Assembly (NCBI RefSeq): GCF_024139115.2
Contig: NC_085141.1
Span: 218,897,783-218,961,782 of the forward strand
Direction: 5' to 3'
Source: Armigeres subalbatus
Taxonomy: Eukaryota > Arthropoda > Insecta > Diptera > Culicidae
DNA length: 64,000 bases
Below, piece by piece: positions 1 to 10,310 of this stretch. The position numbers and the translations under genes are program-made. The notes under the pieces were generated by a model that did no database searches, was not told where the DNA came from, and saw nothing but the letters and a program-made list of their open reading frames with translations. Each line of letters opens with the position of its first letter. Position 1 is the first letter of the stretch.

Positions 1-750
1 GAGGATTGGACTCACGATAAATACCAGCAAAACGAAGTACATGGTCGCTGGCAATCAACGTGGGTTCATTAGTGGTGGTGGTAGCGAAATAGTGCTGGAT
101 GGTGAAAAATTTGAAGTGGTAGAAGAATTTGTGTATCTTGGAACATTAGTGACGTGCGATAATGATGTTACCCGCGAGGTGAAAAGGCGTATTGCAGCTG
201 CAAATAGGGCTTATTACGGACTTCGTAACCAGCTTAAGTCCCGTAGTCTGCAAACGAAAACTAAACTCGCGCTGTATACTACTCTGATTCTTCCGGTGGC
301 TTTATACGGCCATGAAACATGGACGTTAAAGGAGGCTGATCGGAGAGCTCTCGGAGTGTTTGAGCGTAAGGTACTGCGGACAATACTCGGCGGTAAACAG
401 GAGAACGGTATCTGGCGGCGTCGCATGAATCACGAATTGTACCAGGTATATAAAGGGCTGGATATTATTAAGCTTATACAACACGGCAGACTACGGTGGG
501 CTGGTCACGTTGTTCGTATGCCGGAAGAACGTCAAGCGAAGATAATATTTAGTAGAGAACCCGGAAGAGGCCGCAGGCTTCGTGGAAGGCCGCGTACACG
601 ATGGCTTTTTGCAGTTGAAGAGGACCTGAGGGCGCTCAATGTTCAGGGCGACTGGAAGCGATTGGCCCAGGATCGAGTCCAGTGGAGAAGGATACTCCAT
701 TCGGCGTAGGTTCATCGAAGAGCTGTAGCCCATCAAGTATCAAGTAAGTA
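1..750 (+). mobile_element. RTE-clade non-LTR retrotransposon, 3' end
   Basis: Contains the partial RT at 2-709 followed by a very short 3' untranslated tail ending near the AAGTATCAAGTAAGTATAAA run at about 733-752. A short 3' UTR with a simple repeat tail is typical of RTE elements. The 5' part is outside the window. No target duplication can be tested because the other flank is missing. Confidence 0.75.
2..709 (+). CDS. C-terminal part of RTE-clade reverse transcriptase (partial, open at window start)
   Basis: This is the C-terminal thumb and tail of an ORF2-type endonuclease/reverse transcriptase of an RTE-clade non-LTR retrotransposon. The frame is already open at base 2 (RIGLTINTSKTKYM), so the true start and the FADD box lie outside the window. 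Visible family blocks are EEFVYLGTLVT near the start, YGHETWTL in the middle, FERKVLRTI, then GRLRWAGHVVRM and a basic GRGRRLRGRPRTRW stretch before the stop at 709. The same blocks occur in order in the much more complete RTE copy at 43052-46070. There is no stop or frameshift in the visible 236 codons, so this copy is younger or better preserved than the others. Clade assignment rests on motif resemblance and not on a phylogeny. Confidence 0.85.
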   Translation, partial: RIGLTINTSKTKYMVAGNQRGFISGGGSEIVLDGEKFEVVEEFVYLGTLVTCDNDVTREVKRRIAAANRAYYGLRNQLKSRSLQTKTKLALYTTLILPVALYGHETWTLKEADRRALGVFERKVLRTILGGKQENGIWRRRMNHELYQVYKGLDIIKLIQHGRLRWAGHVVRMPEERQAKIIFSREPGRGRRLRGRPRTRWLFAVEEDLRALNVQGDWKRLAQDRVQWRRILHSA

Positions 751-977
751 TAAATATTCTACTTATTAGCGTAAATCCGGGTCAGCGACAAGGTCTGAAA
801 CGATTCTTGAATTAGTATCAGCTATTCAAAACTTTGTAAACCATTTGCAAATCGCACTAGTACAAGAACATTTCTCAGACCAAAAGTATGACATTGACAC
901 ATTTTCCTCTAGAAGTAGCTGAATTCCAAAAAAAAATGTTTCGCGTATATTTCTGATGAAATTCAAATGGTTAATTA

Positions 978-1363
978 CAGTCGACTCTCCACATCTCGAT
1001 GTTCTATATCTCGATATTTCTCCCTATGTCGATGGTTTTCTCGGTCCCTTCAATTTACATACATTTGGGCATTCTTTATCTCGATAACCTCCATATCTCG
1101 ATATCTCTCTATCTCGATGTGTTCTGGTCGTATTTTGCTCAGGATTCTCTCTCTGTATGTCGACATTTTCATATTTCTAGGCTACTAGACTATTTCTGGA
1201 CAATAACAAACTCATGAACAACAAGAGATGACATTTATTTTGTTGTCGTTTTTCATAGCAACGAGCTTTTTTCAATCTAGCACCCATTTCAATTTTACTT
1301 CCATTCCTCAATCCCTCCTTATCTCGATGGTCCCTTTAATATCGAGATGTAGAGAGGCGACTG
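978..1363. mobile_element. pogo/Tc1-mariner-type MITE with TA target duplication
   Basis: A 386-bp element with inverted termini: the left end starts CAGTCGACTCTCCACATCTC and the right end, read inward, starts CAGTCGCCTCTCTACATCTC. It is flanked on both sides by TA (976-977 and 1364-1365). The CAGT start plus TA duplication fits pogo-like MITEs. The interior has several ATCTCGAT octamers, which look like subterminal repeats, and no transposase. Small frames here are not genes. Confidence 0.85.
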
Positions 1364-1365
1364 TA

Positions 1366-3048
1366 TATATTTCAAACCACTATAATCAGAATCCAGAATG
1401 CAGTAACTATTTTTCACATATTTATTATGGTGATTGCTATTATAAAATGACGTTCCATGTTGAAATAAATAATGTTTTAACATTTTTAATTTAATAAACT
1501 AACATCGAGCAAAAACAGTGCCTTGGTAATTGTTTCAAGAGTAATTTCAGAAAGTGGTTCGAACTCTCACAGGAACTTCCTCTCAAGCACGCGAGTCAAT
1601 CCAGCCAACCTCAAGTGTCAACGAAGACTGATGAGTTTCATTTGCTCGCTATAGAAAAAACGCAATCATTTATCTGATTTATCTTTCTAAGATGACACAA
1701 GGATAGAAATCAACTGAAGTTTGTCACTTCACTGCTGAAACCTTCACTTTCAGTTCATTTCGGCGTGTACAAGATTGCCTCCATGTGTACTAATAATGCA
1801 TCACCGCAAGCAATTTTAAAATCAAGGCCAATCTACTGGATGTGGTCTACCATACGTGCGATTCTTGAAAGTTGTGCACATTTGAATAAACCTCATTTTT
1901 ACGATAACCGTATCCGATGTTAAATTGGACATTACCAGCCTTTTAGTGATGCTGATACCCGTACGAGCTGGCACTGTTCCATGCTCCGAACGAACGTACC
2001 TATCCCAATTCATCGGATTCCGCAGAGATGAGATCGAGCTGCTACCGGTTGTACGTGCCCGCTTCTCGTCGCCAAAAGGCTGCATCTTGGCTATCTCGAG
2101 CATCGGCGGCATGCAGGCAGAAAAGTTTCGCATTAAGGCAAACATAAAGGCATTGCATCGTTCGCTCGTTTAACCACTAAACCATTATTACCGCCCCGAG
2201 AATCATTGAGTAAACAAACAAATTGTTGAAGTCTAAGTTTTCTGAACTTTACGGTTGTTATTACTGTGGCACGATTCAGTTCACCAATAGTCTTGAGACA
2301 TCATGCTTGAATGGAATGGACCGCCCACAAACGCAACGTGGCACAATGTTCCTACAGAACAGTTTTAATGGTAGCTTGTTAATATTTCATCCCTTTTGCT
2401 GTTGAGTACCTGTCTGATATTCATTGTGAAAAACATTGTGTATGTTTCGTTATTCATGTTGCTCTAACCGATCGAACGTCCGTAATTAGGATTATTAATT
2501 AGGATATGATTTGATTCATCCATCAATTACACTTAAAACTGCAACATTGGTGGTGAGCATCCACGACAGCTGTTCTGCGTGATGCTGATGATGTAGCTGC
2601 TGAGAAGTCTTTCAAATGCAGATGCACTGAATCGTGATGTTATTATTGATAGTTCTGCTCGTCACAGGAATTAATCAACTCGATGAGCCATTAAATGTGT
2701 TCACCGAAGTTATGGAGAGGAATTTCAAAGGAAAATCACGCCCATCAAAAGCGAATTATGACGCACTCGTGAATTCTAGCATGCGGAACATTTTGATAAA
2801 CCTAAGTTAAGTCCATAGTAATTCAAACAGGCGATACATTTTGTTTCTGCGCTAATTGAAACATGCAAGTTGCATCATGTCACTTCAGGAGCCGTTTCAA
2901 AACTAATGGTCACTTACTTAAAGTCTCGTTAATCAACTAAACCTTTGATTATTACTTCTTTTGGGGCGACAGTTTCCTAAGGGTGTGTAGTGTGCTATGT
3001 TAGAAGATTGGCGTGCACATTATTCGTTCCGAGGCCAGTTTTTTTTTT
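1366..3048. other. No recognisable feature
   Basis: AT-rich, unique-looking sequence. Reading frames of up to about 107 codons on both strands at 1822-2173 show no domain I recognise and overlap each other antisense, so I do not call a gene. Confidence 0.5.
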
Positions 3049-3437
3049 AAATTTTTGTTTAGTTTTAGTTAGTTATTTAGTCTAAGGTGAAAATCAAAAG
3101 TTTGCTAGTTGTGCTAGGAGAAGTGCAGCGGTTTTGGCCAGCTTAGTGCCTAATTTGGCCAACCCTGGAAAATGCTTATTTTTCCAAAATAATCGATCAG
3201 TTGAAAGCAGCGTTGAACCGGATATATCTATATATATCTTTTGATGGAACTAATAAAACCCTCGAGAATTGCTTTATTTTTGGAGTTATTCGCAAAATTG
3301 GCTAAATTAGGAACATGGCCAAAACCGGTGCAGTTCCCCTAGTATTATGCATGCTAAATTTTTGTTTAGTTTTAGTTAGTTGGTTAGTCTAAGGTGAAAA
3401 TCAAAAGTTTGCTAGTTGTGCTAGTATCATGCATGCT
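3049..3437. repeat. 82-bp tandem duplication, first copy interrupted by a MITE
   Basis: Copy 1 is 3049-3116 plus 3342-3355; copy 2 is 3356-3437. Both run from AAATTTTTGTTTAG to ATGCATGCT with a few mismatches. Copy 2 carries the uninterrupted sequence GTGCTAGTATCATGCATGCT and so acts as an internal empty site for the insertion in copy 1. Confidence 0.85.
3117..3339. mobile_element. 223-bp MITE with TA target duplication
   Basis: The left end starts GGAGAAGTGCAGCGGTTTTG and the right end read inward starts GGGGAACTGCACCGGTTTTG, giving inverted termini of about 45 bp that also share GGCCA and CCTAATTT. Flanked by TA at 3115-3116 and 3340-3341, confirmed by the empty copy of the surrounding duplication at 3416-3437. 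No coding capacity. A superfamily is not assigned; TA suggests Tc1/mariner. Confidence 0.8.
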
Positions 3438-3779
3438 GCAGCATAAACGCTGACAGAATGGATGGTTCCAGAGTGCCTAGCAATGATAGAAGACGTTTTT
3501 ACTATGATTTTACTGTTGCCATCGTGCAGAAATTTGGTGATTTTTGTCCATTACTGTTGTATGAACGTAGATTTGTTCTTTAGAGAATCCTTGTCGTAGT
3601 TATACCGATCGTTCTTATCTTTTTTCCTTTTACCTCAAATCTTTGAAATGATAATTTGCGTACAATCCAACGGTGTTTTTAGTGTTCAATATTTTCAATA
3701 CGATTTTGAAAAAGTAGCTGAGGAAAGAACCAATTACTCTAATTTCCTTTACAATGTTCTGAAAGCTCATATGTGTATA

Positions 3780-4282
3780 CAGCGATTCCACGGGAAAAGA
3801 ATAGAGTTGAAAAAAAAAGTTGTCCAATTTTGCTCAAAATCGCTTGGTATGTTCTTCATCGAAAATAATTAGACCCGTATTTTTTTATTTTTTTATTAGG
3901 GTGACCATGTTCGATATAGGGTTACCAGAAAAATCGCTATTTTTCGAAACTTTTTATTTTAAAAAAATCATAACTTTTGAACCACTGGATCGATTTGCAA
4001 TATTTTTTTATGGATAGAAAGCTTATTACTTCTAGTTCTTACTAAAATTTTTGGTTTGGTGTATTGGTGTACTCAAATTTGCTAACATGGTCAAAATATT
4101 CGTTTTTTAAGATTTTTTAAATGTTGGACCACAACGACTATATATTTTATATTTTTTTTATGAAAATTTAAATATTTTTACATAACATATCAAAAAATAA
4201 GAAATGTTCATCGGGCCATTTTTAATTTACATTTTTTTGAAAATTTCATGTTTTCTGCCCATACACACATGGAATGAACGTT
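3780..4282. repeat. Left terminal inverted repeat of the 4.17-kb transposon
   Basis: 503 bp, AT-rich, matching 7448-7950 in inverse orientation from CAGCGATTCCACGG through CGATATAGGGTTACCAG to GGAATGAACGTT. The matching ends define the element limits. Confidence 0.85.
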
Positions 4283-4678
4283 ATTCTCCACTATTTCAAA
4301 TAGCTCAAATTAAATCAAAAGTATGAAAATGTTATTCAAGAGTGTTTGTTTGGTCTCGTTTATTAGAAAAATTTACGAATCGCAATAGTTGAAAATAATT
4401 CAATCGGAATAGTCTGGTGTTGTTACTGATGACTTCATTCTCCAAAATCGGCAAAGCAATATGTCGTTTTTCAAAAGGTTGGTTTTCAGCGATCCATACA
4501 ATAGGTTACCTACTTTGTTTATATGTTTTCAATATTTTTGATGCAGGTAATTGATTGTATTTTCTTTTTGATTATGATTCATCTGTCTCCTTTTCCTTGT
4601 TCACTCTACCTAAATGATACCCAAAGGGACTATTTAAAGTGGTCTATAAGATAAAGTATATGTCAGTCAAGAAAATCA

Positions 4679-7012
4679 GTGAAATTGTCCAGTTGCCTTA
4701 CTGAAGAAACGTTTAATACAATGAAGCACGAATGCTCAAATTGCCATGTTTGGAGTAATTGTTACAGGAAACTTACTCCTAAACTGTATGATTATGCAGC
4801 GGAAAGGAGAATAAAATTGGATAAAAGCTGTTCCTACATTTGTAATACCTGCTATTGCCGACTTTATCGCATTATCAAGAAAGGAAACGAGCCAGCAGCT
4901 CCAAGTGCAGTTAATATAGAATGTGAAAATTAAGAACTCACCGTTTCTGAACCATCGAAACTTGATGATCTCGCCGTTGCCGGACCATCAGACACCAATA
5001 ATTTCGCCGTGGCGGGACCATCTAGAGTGAACAATTTCGCCGCACCAGCAAACATCAATAATGGTGGTTTCGAAATAATCGATCCCAATGCCGCTGGATC
5101 ATCGGAAATTGACGCTGTTCCTAGTGTTGGTAAGTAGAATAATCTCTTCTTTTGTTCATTCAGACATCATGATTTGCTACGTTATACTAGTTGTACTCGA
5201 TTATTCAGAAAATTGAAAAACATCAGTTCCGTATAATCTTACCTAATCCGACCTAGTAGCTCAATTTGTAGAGCAGTTGCCTATCATGCAACAAAATAGA
5301 ATAATCGAATACAATATGTATTACATTATATGAAGAAACATGCTCCTAATAGTTATTTTTCCATCTTGTTTTCAGAATCTTTGTTTTCTTTGGAATCAAC
5401 GAGTGCTGAATCAATTGGTAGCGCTGGTGCCCAGAAACCCGGAGACGGTCAGGAAATTCTTCAACAAATGAAGGCAAAATTTGATGAAATATCTGACAGA
5501 AACGATCGATATAGGATTCTAACTTCCCTTCCCAAATCCTGGACTGCATACAAAATGATGCAAGAATTCGGTGTTTCGCAACGAACTGCTCAACGTGCAA
5601 AGAAATTACAGATTGAAAAAGGTTTTATGAGCACACCGGAGACCAGAGTAAATATGTTGGCTTTGAGCGATGATACTCTAACTGTAGTTAGGGACTTTTA
5701 TAATAGTGACGAGATAAGCAGAGCATGTCCTGGGAAAAGGGATTTCGTTATTGAAAATATGGCAGGAGAAAAAGTGCATGTACAGCGCAGGTTACTTTTA
5801 TGTAACCTTCGAGAAATTTATTCAATTTTCAAAGAGCAATATTTTACTTTTAAAATTGGTTTTTCCATGTTTTCCAGCAGCCGCCTAAAGAATTGTATTC
5901 TAGGTGGTTCAAGTGGAATGCGTACTATCTGCCTATGCATTTATCATTAGAATGTTAAATTAATGTTTAAAACCCTTAAGGACAAGAAACTTATTTATAA
6001 CCATTTAAAAACGTATCATGACTTGTTTTTTAAAATACTTTGTGAAAATCCTACAGAGAAATGTTGGTTGAAAACCTGTGATCATTGCCCGGGTATGCAG
6101 ACACTGGAGAATGATCAGATGAATTTTCTTGAAAATGTCGATTCCTTAGAATTTAAACAATGGAAGCAAACAGATCGTTGTCATTTAAATTCAATGCGAA
6201 TGGATGCAGAAGAGTATGTGGAAACATTTTTAGAAAAATTAAGCGAATTATCTCCGCATAATTTTATTGCAGAGCAACAAGGAAACTACTTAAAACAACT
6301 TAAAATTAATTTGGAAGCAACTGATTGCATTATAATTGCTGACTTCTCTGAAAATTACTCTTTTGTTATTCAGGACGCTATACAAGGTTTTCATTGGGCA
6401 AACGCTCAATGCACAATCCATCCTTTTGCCATATATTATAAAGATGAAGCACAAAATTTAAAGTTTACAAGCTTCATAGCAATCGCAGAATTTACTAAAC
6501 ATAACCATGTTGCCGTTCGGCTGTTTATAACAAATTGTGTGAATTTCATTTAAAAAAGCTACCTTACCTGAAAAATATCCGTTTTCTATTCTGATGGATC
6601 AGGCAGTCAATACAAAAATAAGATGACTGCTTTCAATTTGTGCCACATGTACAAAGACTTCGGTCTTAAAGCAGAGTGGAACTTTTTTGCCACTTGCCAT
6701 GGAAAAGAGCCTTGTGACGCTTTAGGTGTTCTAAAGCGAAACGCTTCAAAAGTAAGTTTACAAGGCCATCATATTACAACTGCGTACGAACTTTACTCTT
6801 GGGCTGTTTCTAAAGTAGATTCCAAAATATATTACGAGTTTTTCTCGGAAAAAGATTACAATGCAATGGAAAAGAAAATAAAGAACCGTTATACTCGTGT
6901 AAAACAAATCTCTGGGACACAATCGTTTCATTACTTTAAGCCACAAAATGAAAATTACATTATCGTGACACGGTTTTCGTTTTCAGATGAAGAAAAGTGT
7001 GTTAAATTGTAA
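4679..7012 (+). pseudogene. Decayed transposase with one intron (possible Sola-type, DDD/E)
   Basis: A coding track runs through the element. Exon 1 (about 4679-5129) encodes an N-terminal Cys-rich zinc-finger-like part (CSNCHVWSNC, then CNTCYC) and has one in-frame TAA at 4931 after which the same frame stays open. A clean GT-AG intron spans 5130-5375. Exon 2 encodes a helical region with SQRTAQRAKK, then passes an in-frame TAG at 5948 and continues in the same frame from 5951. The core has ADFSENYSF (about 6341-6366, likely first catalytic Asp) and, after a frameshift near 6530 and another near 6590, YSDGSGSQYKNK (about 6587-6622, likely second Asp) and FFATCHGKEPCD. Two stops and two frameshifts make it inactive. 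The motif pattern is one I associate with uncharacterised transposase-like proteins of insects and cnidarians; the Sola assignment is inference. Confidence 0.7.
5130..5375 (+). other. Spliceosomal intron in the transposase gene
   Basis: 246 bp with donor GTAAGT and acceptor TTGTTTTCAG. Joining 5129 to 5376 keeps one reading frame on both sides, which the unspliced sequence does not. Confidence 0.75.
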
Positions 7013-7194
7013 GAATTTTGTTATGTAATATTTTTTTTGACGAATTATGAAAAATAAAAATAATCAAATTAAATGCTGAGTTTTAATTGAAGGTAATCAG
7101 AGAAAACCATTGCTTGTAGCCTAAAGCTTTGAGATTTGAGCTACCATTCCTCAATATAGCAGAGCTAAGATTCTCTCAGACTCTCAGACTCAGT

Positions 7195-7447
7195 AAAAAC
7201 TAGAAGTAATAAGCTTTCTATCCATAAAAAAACATTGCAAATCGATACAGTGGTTCAAAAGTTTTCAAAATAAAAAAAATCGAAAAACAGCGATTTTTCT
7301 GGTAACCCTATATCGAACATGGTAACCCTAATAAAAAAAATAAAAGGTACGGGTCTAATTATTTTCGAAGAAGAACATACCAAGCGATTTTGTGCAAAAT
7401 TGGGCAACTTTTTTTTTCTACTCTATTCTTTTTCCGTGGAATCGCTG
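7195..7447. repeat. Extra partial copy of the right terminal repeat
   Basis: About 250 bp repeat the outer half of the right terminal repeat (compare about 7695-7950) in the same orientation and end in TGGAATCGCTG at 7447, directly abutting the inner end of the full right repeat at 7448. The left end of the element has only one copy. This gives the element a potential second, shorter right terminus. Confidence 0.8.
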
Positions 7448-7950
7448 AACGTTCATTCCATGTGTGTATGGGCAGAAAACTTGAAATTTTCAAAAAAATG
7501 TAACTCAAAAACGGCTCGATGAACATTTCTAATTTTTCGATATGTTATGTAAAAATATTTGAATTTTCATAAAAAAATATAAAAATATATAGTCGTTGTG
7601 GTCCAACATTTAAAAAATCTTAAAAAACGAATATTTTGACCATTTTAGCAAATTTGAGTACACTAATACACCAAACCAAAAATTTTAGTAAGAACTAGAA
7701 AGAAATAATCTTTCTATCCATAAAAAAATATTGCAAATCGATCCAGTGGTTCAAAAGTTATGATTTTTTATAAATAAAAAATTTCGAAAAATAGCGATTT
7801 GCTGGTAACCCTATATCGAACATGGTCACCCTAATAAAAAAATAAAAAAATACGGGTCTAATTATTTTCGATGAAGAACATACCAAGCGATTTTGAGCAA
7901 AATTGGCCAACTTTTTTTTTCAATTCTATTCTTTTCCCGTGGAATCGCTG
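7448..7950. repeat. Right terminal inverted repeat of the 4.17-kb transposon
   Basis: 503 bp, inverse of 3780-4282, ending TGGAATCGCTG at 7950 followed by TATA. Confidence 0.85.
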
Positions 7951-7959
7951 TATATGTAC

Positions 7960-8050
7960 ATTATGTGGAAGATATTGATTTGAAAAATGTATTGGAGGTA
8001 ATCACTTTCCCTTCGATGGGACTCGAACCCACGACCCTCAGTGAGCGTTG
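7960..8050 (-). repeat. tRNA-like SINE fragment
   Basis: On the minus strand a pol III B-box-like GGGTTCGAGTCCC lies at about 8018-8030, followed by non-tRNA sequence. It resembles the 5' tRNA-related part of a short interspersed element and not a complete tRNA gene, since no A box and no cloverleaf are visible. Confidence 0.5.
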
Positions 8051-8118
8051 AAGCAATAAAAACGTGGACGTTTTTCCCAAAACTCGAGTGAACAATCACC
8101 CACTCGAAAATAAAATGA

Positions 8119-8410
8119 TTAGTGCGCGATCGAACGTGTTTTTTGAAGTGCTTAACAAACTCGAGATCCGCGTTGTTTTGTTCTGCGTTGTGCGATCAAA
8201 AAGAAAATTATTAGTGTGCGATCGAACGTGCTTTGGAAGGACAAAACTATTTCGGGATACGCGTTGTTTTGTTCTGCCTTGTATGGTCGAAAAAAAAAAT
8301 GATCAGTGCGCGATCGGACGCGTTTTGAAAGCGCAGAACGATCTCGAGATCCGCGTTGTTTTATTCAGCCTTGTGCGGTCGAAAAGAAAAAATAAGTGCT
8401 CGATGAAACG
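8119..8410 (+). repeat. Degenerate tandem repeat, about 91-bp period
   Basis: The phrase AGTGCGCGATCGAACGTG recurs with changes at about 8119, 8212, 8303 and 8392 (spacing 93, 91, 89), together with CGCGTTGTTTTGTTCTGC and GATCAAAAAGAAAA. The frame open across it at 8064-8426 is a by-product of the repeat and not a recognised protein. Confidence 0.75.
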
Positions 8411-8426
8411 CGTGGGTTCAAACTAA

Positions 8427-8895
8427 CTACACGTTACGAAGCTAGCTACACTCCCTACCCCCTATGTCCAATATCCCAATGATTTCTGGTGGAAGTGAAG
8501 ATGACTCGTTGGCTTCCATCAAAGCGAATATCACGTTAACATTTTCCTACACATTTCTCAATTGGCCTGCATGCGGGCACGGCCGGCGCCGGTATTGCTT
8601 AATTTTTGGTCACCAGATTTACACATTGGGGATGATGTTAGTCCCAAATATCATCTGTTGGTTCTCTGTGTAATCACAGCTGGTCTGGCAATAACGTAGT
8701 AGCAACCGTGAGCGGTCAATCATGCTCATGCAACATCATTCTTTTTCCTTAGTAAGAGAGGAGCGCCTAATAAATATTTTGTTAGAGCACAGAAGATCAT
8801 TTTGTGCGAATAGTTTATAGCTAAATTCTTTTTTCATAATTCAGACAATTATTGCTTGCAAAAAGCATTTGATCTAAAATGTGGCATAGAAAAGC
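8427..8895. other. No recognisable feature
   Basis: GC-richer stretch around 8470-8700 followed by AT-rich sequence. It may be part of a dispersed repeat but nothing inside the window confirms this. Confidence 0.4.
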
Positions 8896-9420
8896 GTTTT
8901 TTGACGTAGGACTTACGTCTCTCTTTACTATACCGGATGTCATTTTAAAATATTCAAATCGACCGCGTTACGCTGTGTTGAAAGATTTTAAACGTTAATA
9001 GCGTTCGTCTCAGTGGACGAATTTCTGCGGTAAGCCCCTCAATCGACAGATTTCAAGTATGCCTTTCATGTCCATGCTTGATAAGACCCGAAAAACTTGT
9101 TTCAATAGGCATGAAACTATTTTCAATGAAAAACATTGAGCTCAAGGGAACCTATAAATATGGGTACCGCATAATTCTTGCATCATTCCATTACCACGTT
9201 CTGATTGGTGCAGACACCAGCGAATGAGCAGCCGCTGGGTCTGCCGAGAAGCCATAAAATAGCGCAACGCGATTTTTTCCTTTCATTCTGACCGGGACAA
9301 GCGAAGCAACTGCATCATTGATTGAACAGCACTTTTAATAGGGAATGAAGTGTGCACCGACCGCTTTTTCGGCTCGTCACCATCGAAGCGACCATCATCA
9401 TCCGAAACCTAGCCAGCACA
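8896..9420 (+). promoter_or_regulatory. Dispersed repeat with two TATA/CATTC promoter-like modules
   Basis: The segment begins with the hairpin motif GACGTAGGACTTACGTC (8903-8919), shared with 27617-27633 together with the following TACTATAC and GCGTTACGCTG blocks. Downstream are two pol II core promoter look-alikes: TATAAATA at 9153 with CATTCC 31-32 bases on (A at 9185), and ATAAAAT at 9254 with CATTCTG at the same distance (A at 9285). A reverse CCAAT (GATTGGT) lies between at about 9204. The spacing and CATTC cap motif resemble insect replication-dependent histone promoters. No histone coding sequence follows, so function is inference. Confidence 0.45.
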
Positions 9421-10310
9421 TCAGCAGTTCACTCTACAGACCCGACAAAGTAGCAATGCTGAGCAGATACCGGCAGCAGCAGCAGAGTCGAGCCGAGACC
9501 GGCCGGCATCGGTGCTGAGCCGAGACAGGCTGAAGAAAAGCCACATGATGCAGCATGTATGTCCAAAAACAAACGGTTCTTCAGAGAGCCAATAATAGAG
9601 ATCAATATCAATGCTTTCAATACCCTTCGGGATAGAAATTGTACTTGGGTGCCAAATCCAATATTCTAGAGATAAAATTTTATGCGTGATTTTCATAAAT
9701 AGCGTCAAAACTAACAGTGGATAATTTTTCTGATTTAACCGCGAAGTGGACGAAGGACTTCGCTTGACCATGCCTTTAAAGATTCATAAGATGTCCAAAT
9801 CTCTCACATAATCTTATTTGGATAAAAAACACCGATAACAGCTCAAGCATTAATAAACTATCAATCGATTTTTCATCAAATGTTGGATTTTTTGGCATTG
9901 ATCAAGAAATATCTAGATAAACATTGTTTGCTACTGACCGCACACAAAGCGAACGTGACTGAATGATCGTCCATTCTAAATCTTATCACTAGAAATCCCA
10001 TGTCCGGGTGTTTCCTTCCTTCTACTACTAACAATGTTGTCTCAGAAAAAAAAGACGTACTTCTCACCTGAACTGCAATTCTAAGCTCGCTTGCCCGGCT
10101 TATTGGCCTGTATCTAGCGAAAAGTCCCGTTAGGTAATAGACGCCAGCAGCGAGCAACAAGCGTAAAAAAAAGAAGCCCTTCTCGAACGCGTTGATGATG
10201 ATGACGCTTTGGCTGACAAAGAAGCGGGATACAAGACACTGGCTGATTTTGGCCCACCAATTGGGAAGCAGAGAAGATTCAAAATAAGGTATAAAAGAAA
10301 AGTGCATTCG

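Larger units (their letters stand above)
3780..7950 (+). mobile_element. 4.17-kb DNA transposon with 503-bp terminal inverted repeats and TATA target duplication
   Basis: Both termini start CAGCGATTCCACGGGAAAAG and are flanked by TATA (3776-3779 and 7951-7954). The inverted repeat is long, 3780-4282 on the left and 7448-7950 on the right, both ending internally at AACGTT next to CATTCCATG. A decayed transposase gene lies between. An extra copy of the outer half of the terminal repeat (about 7195-7447) abuts the right repeat. Four-base duplications and a DDD/E-type transposase would fit the Sola superfamily, but that name is tentative. Confidence 0.85.
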
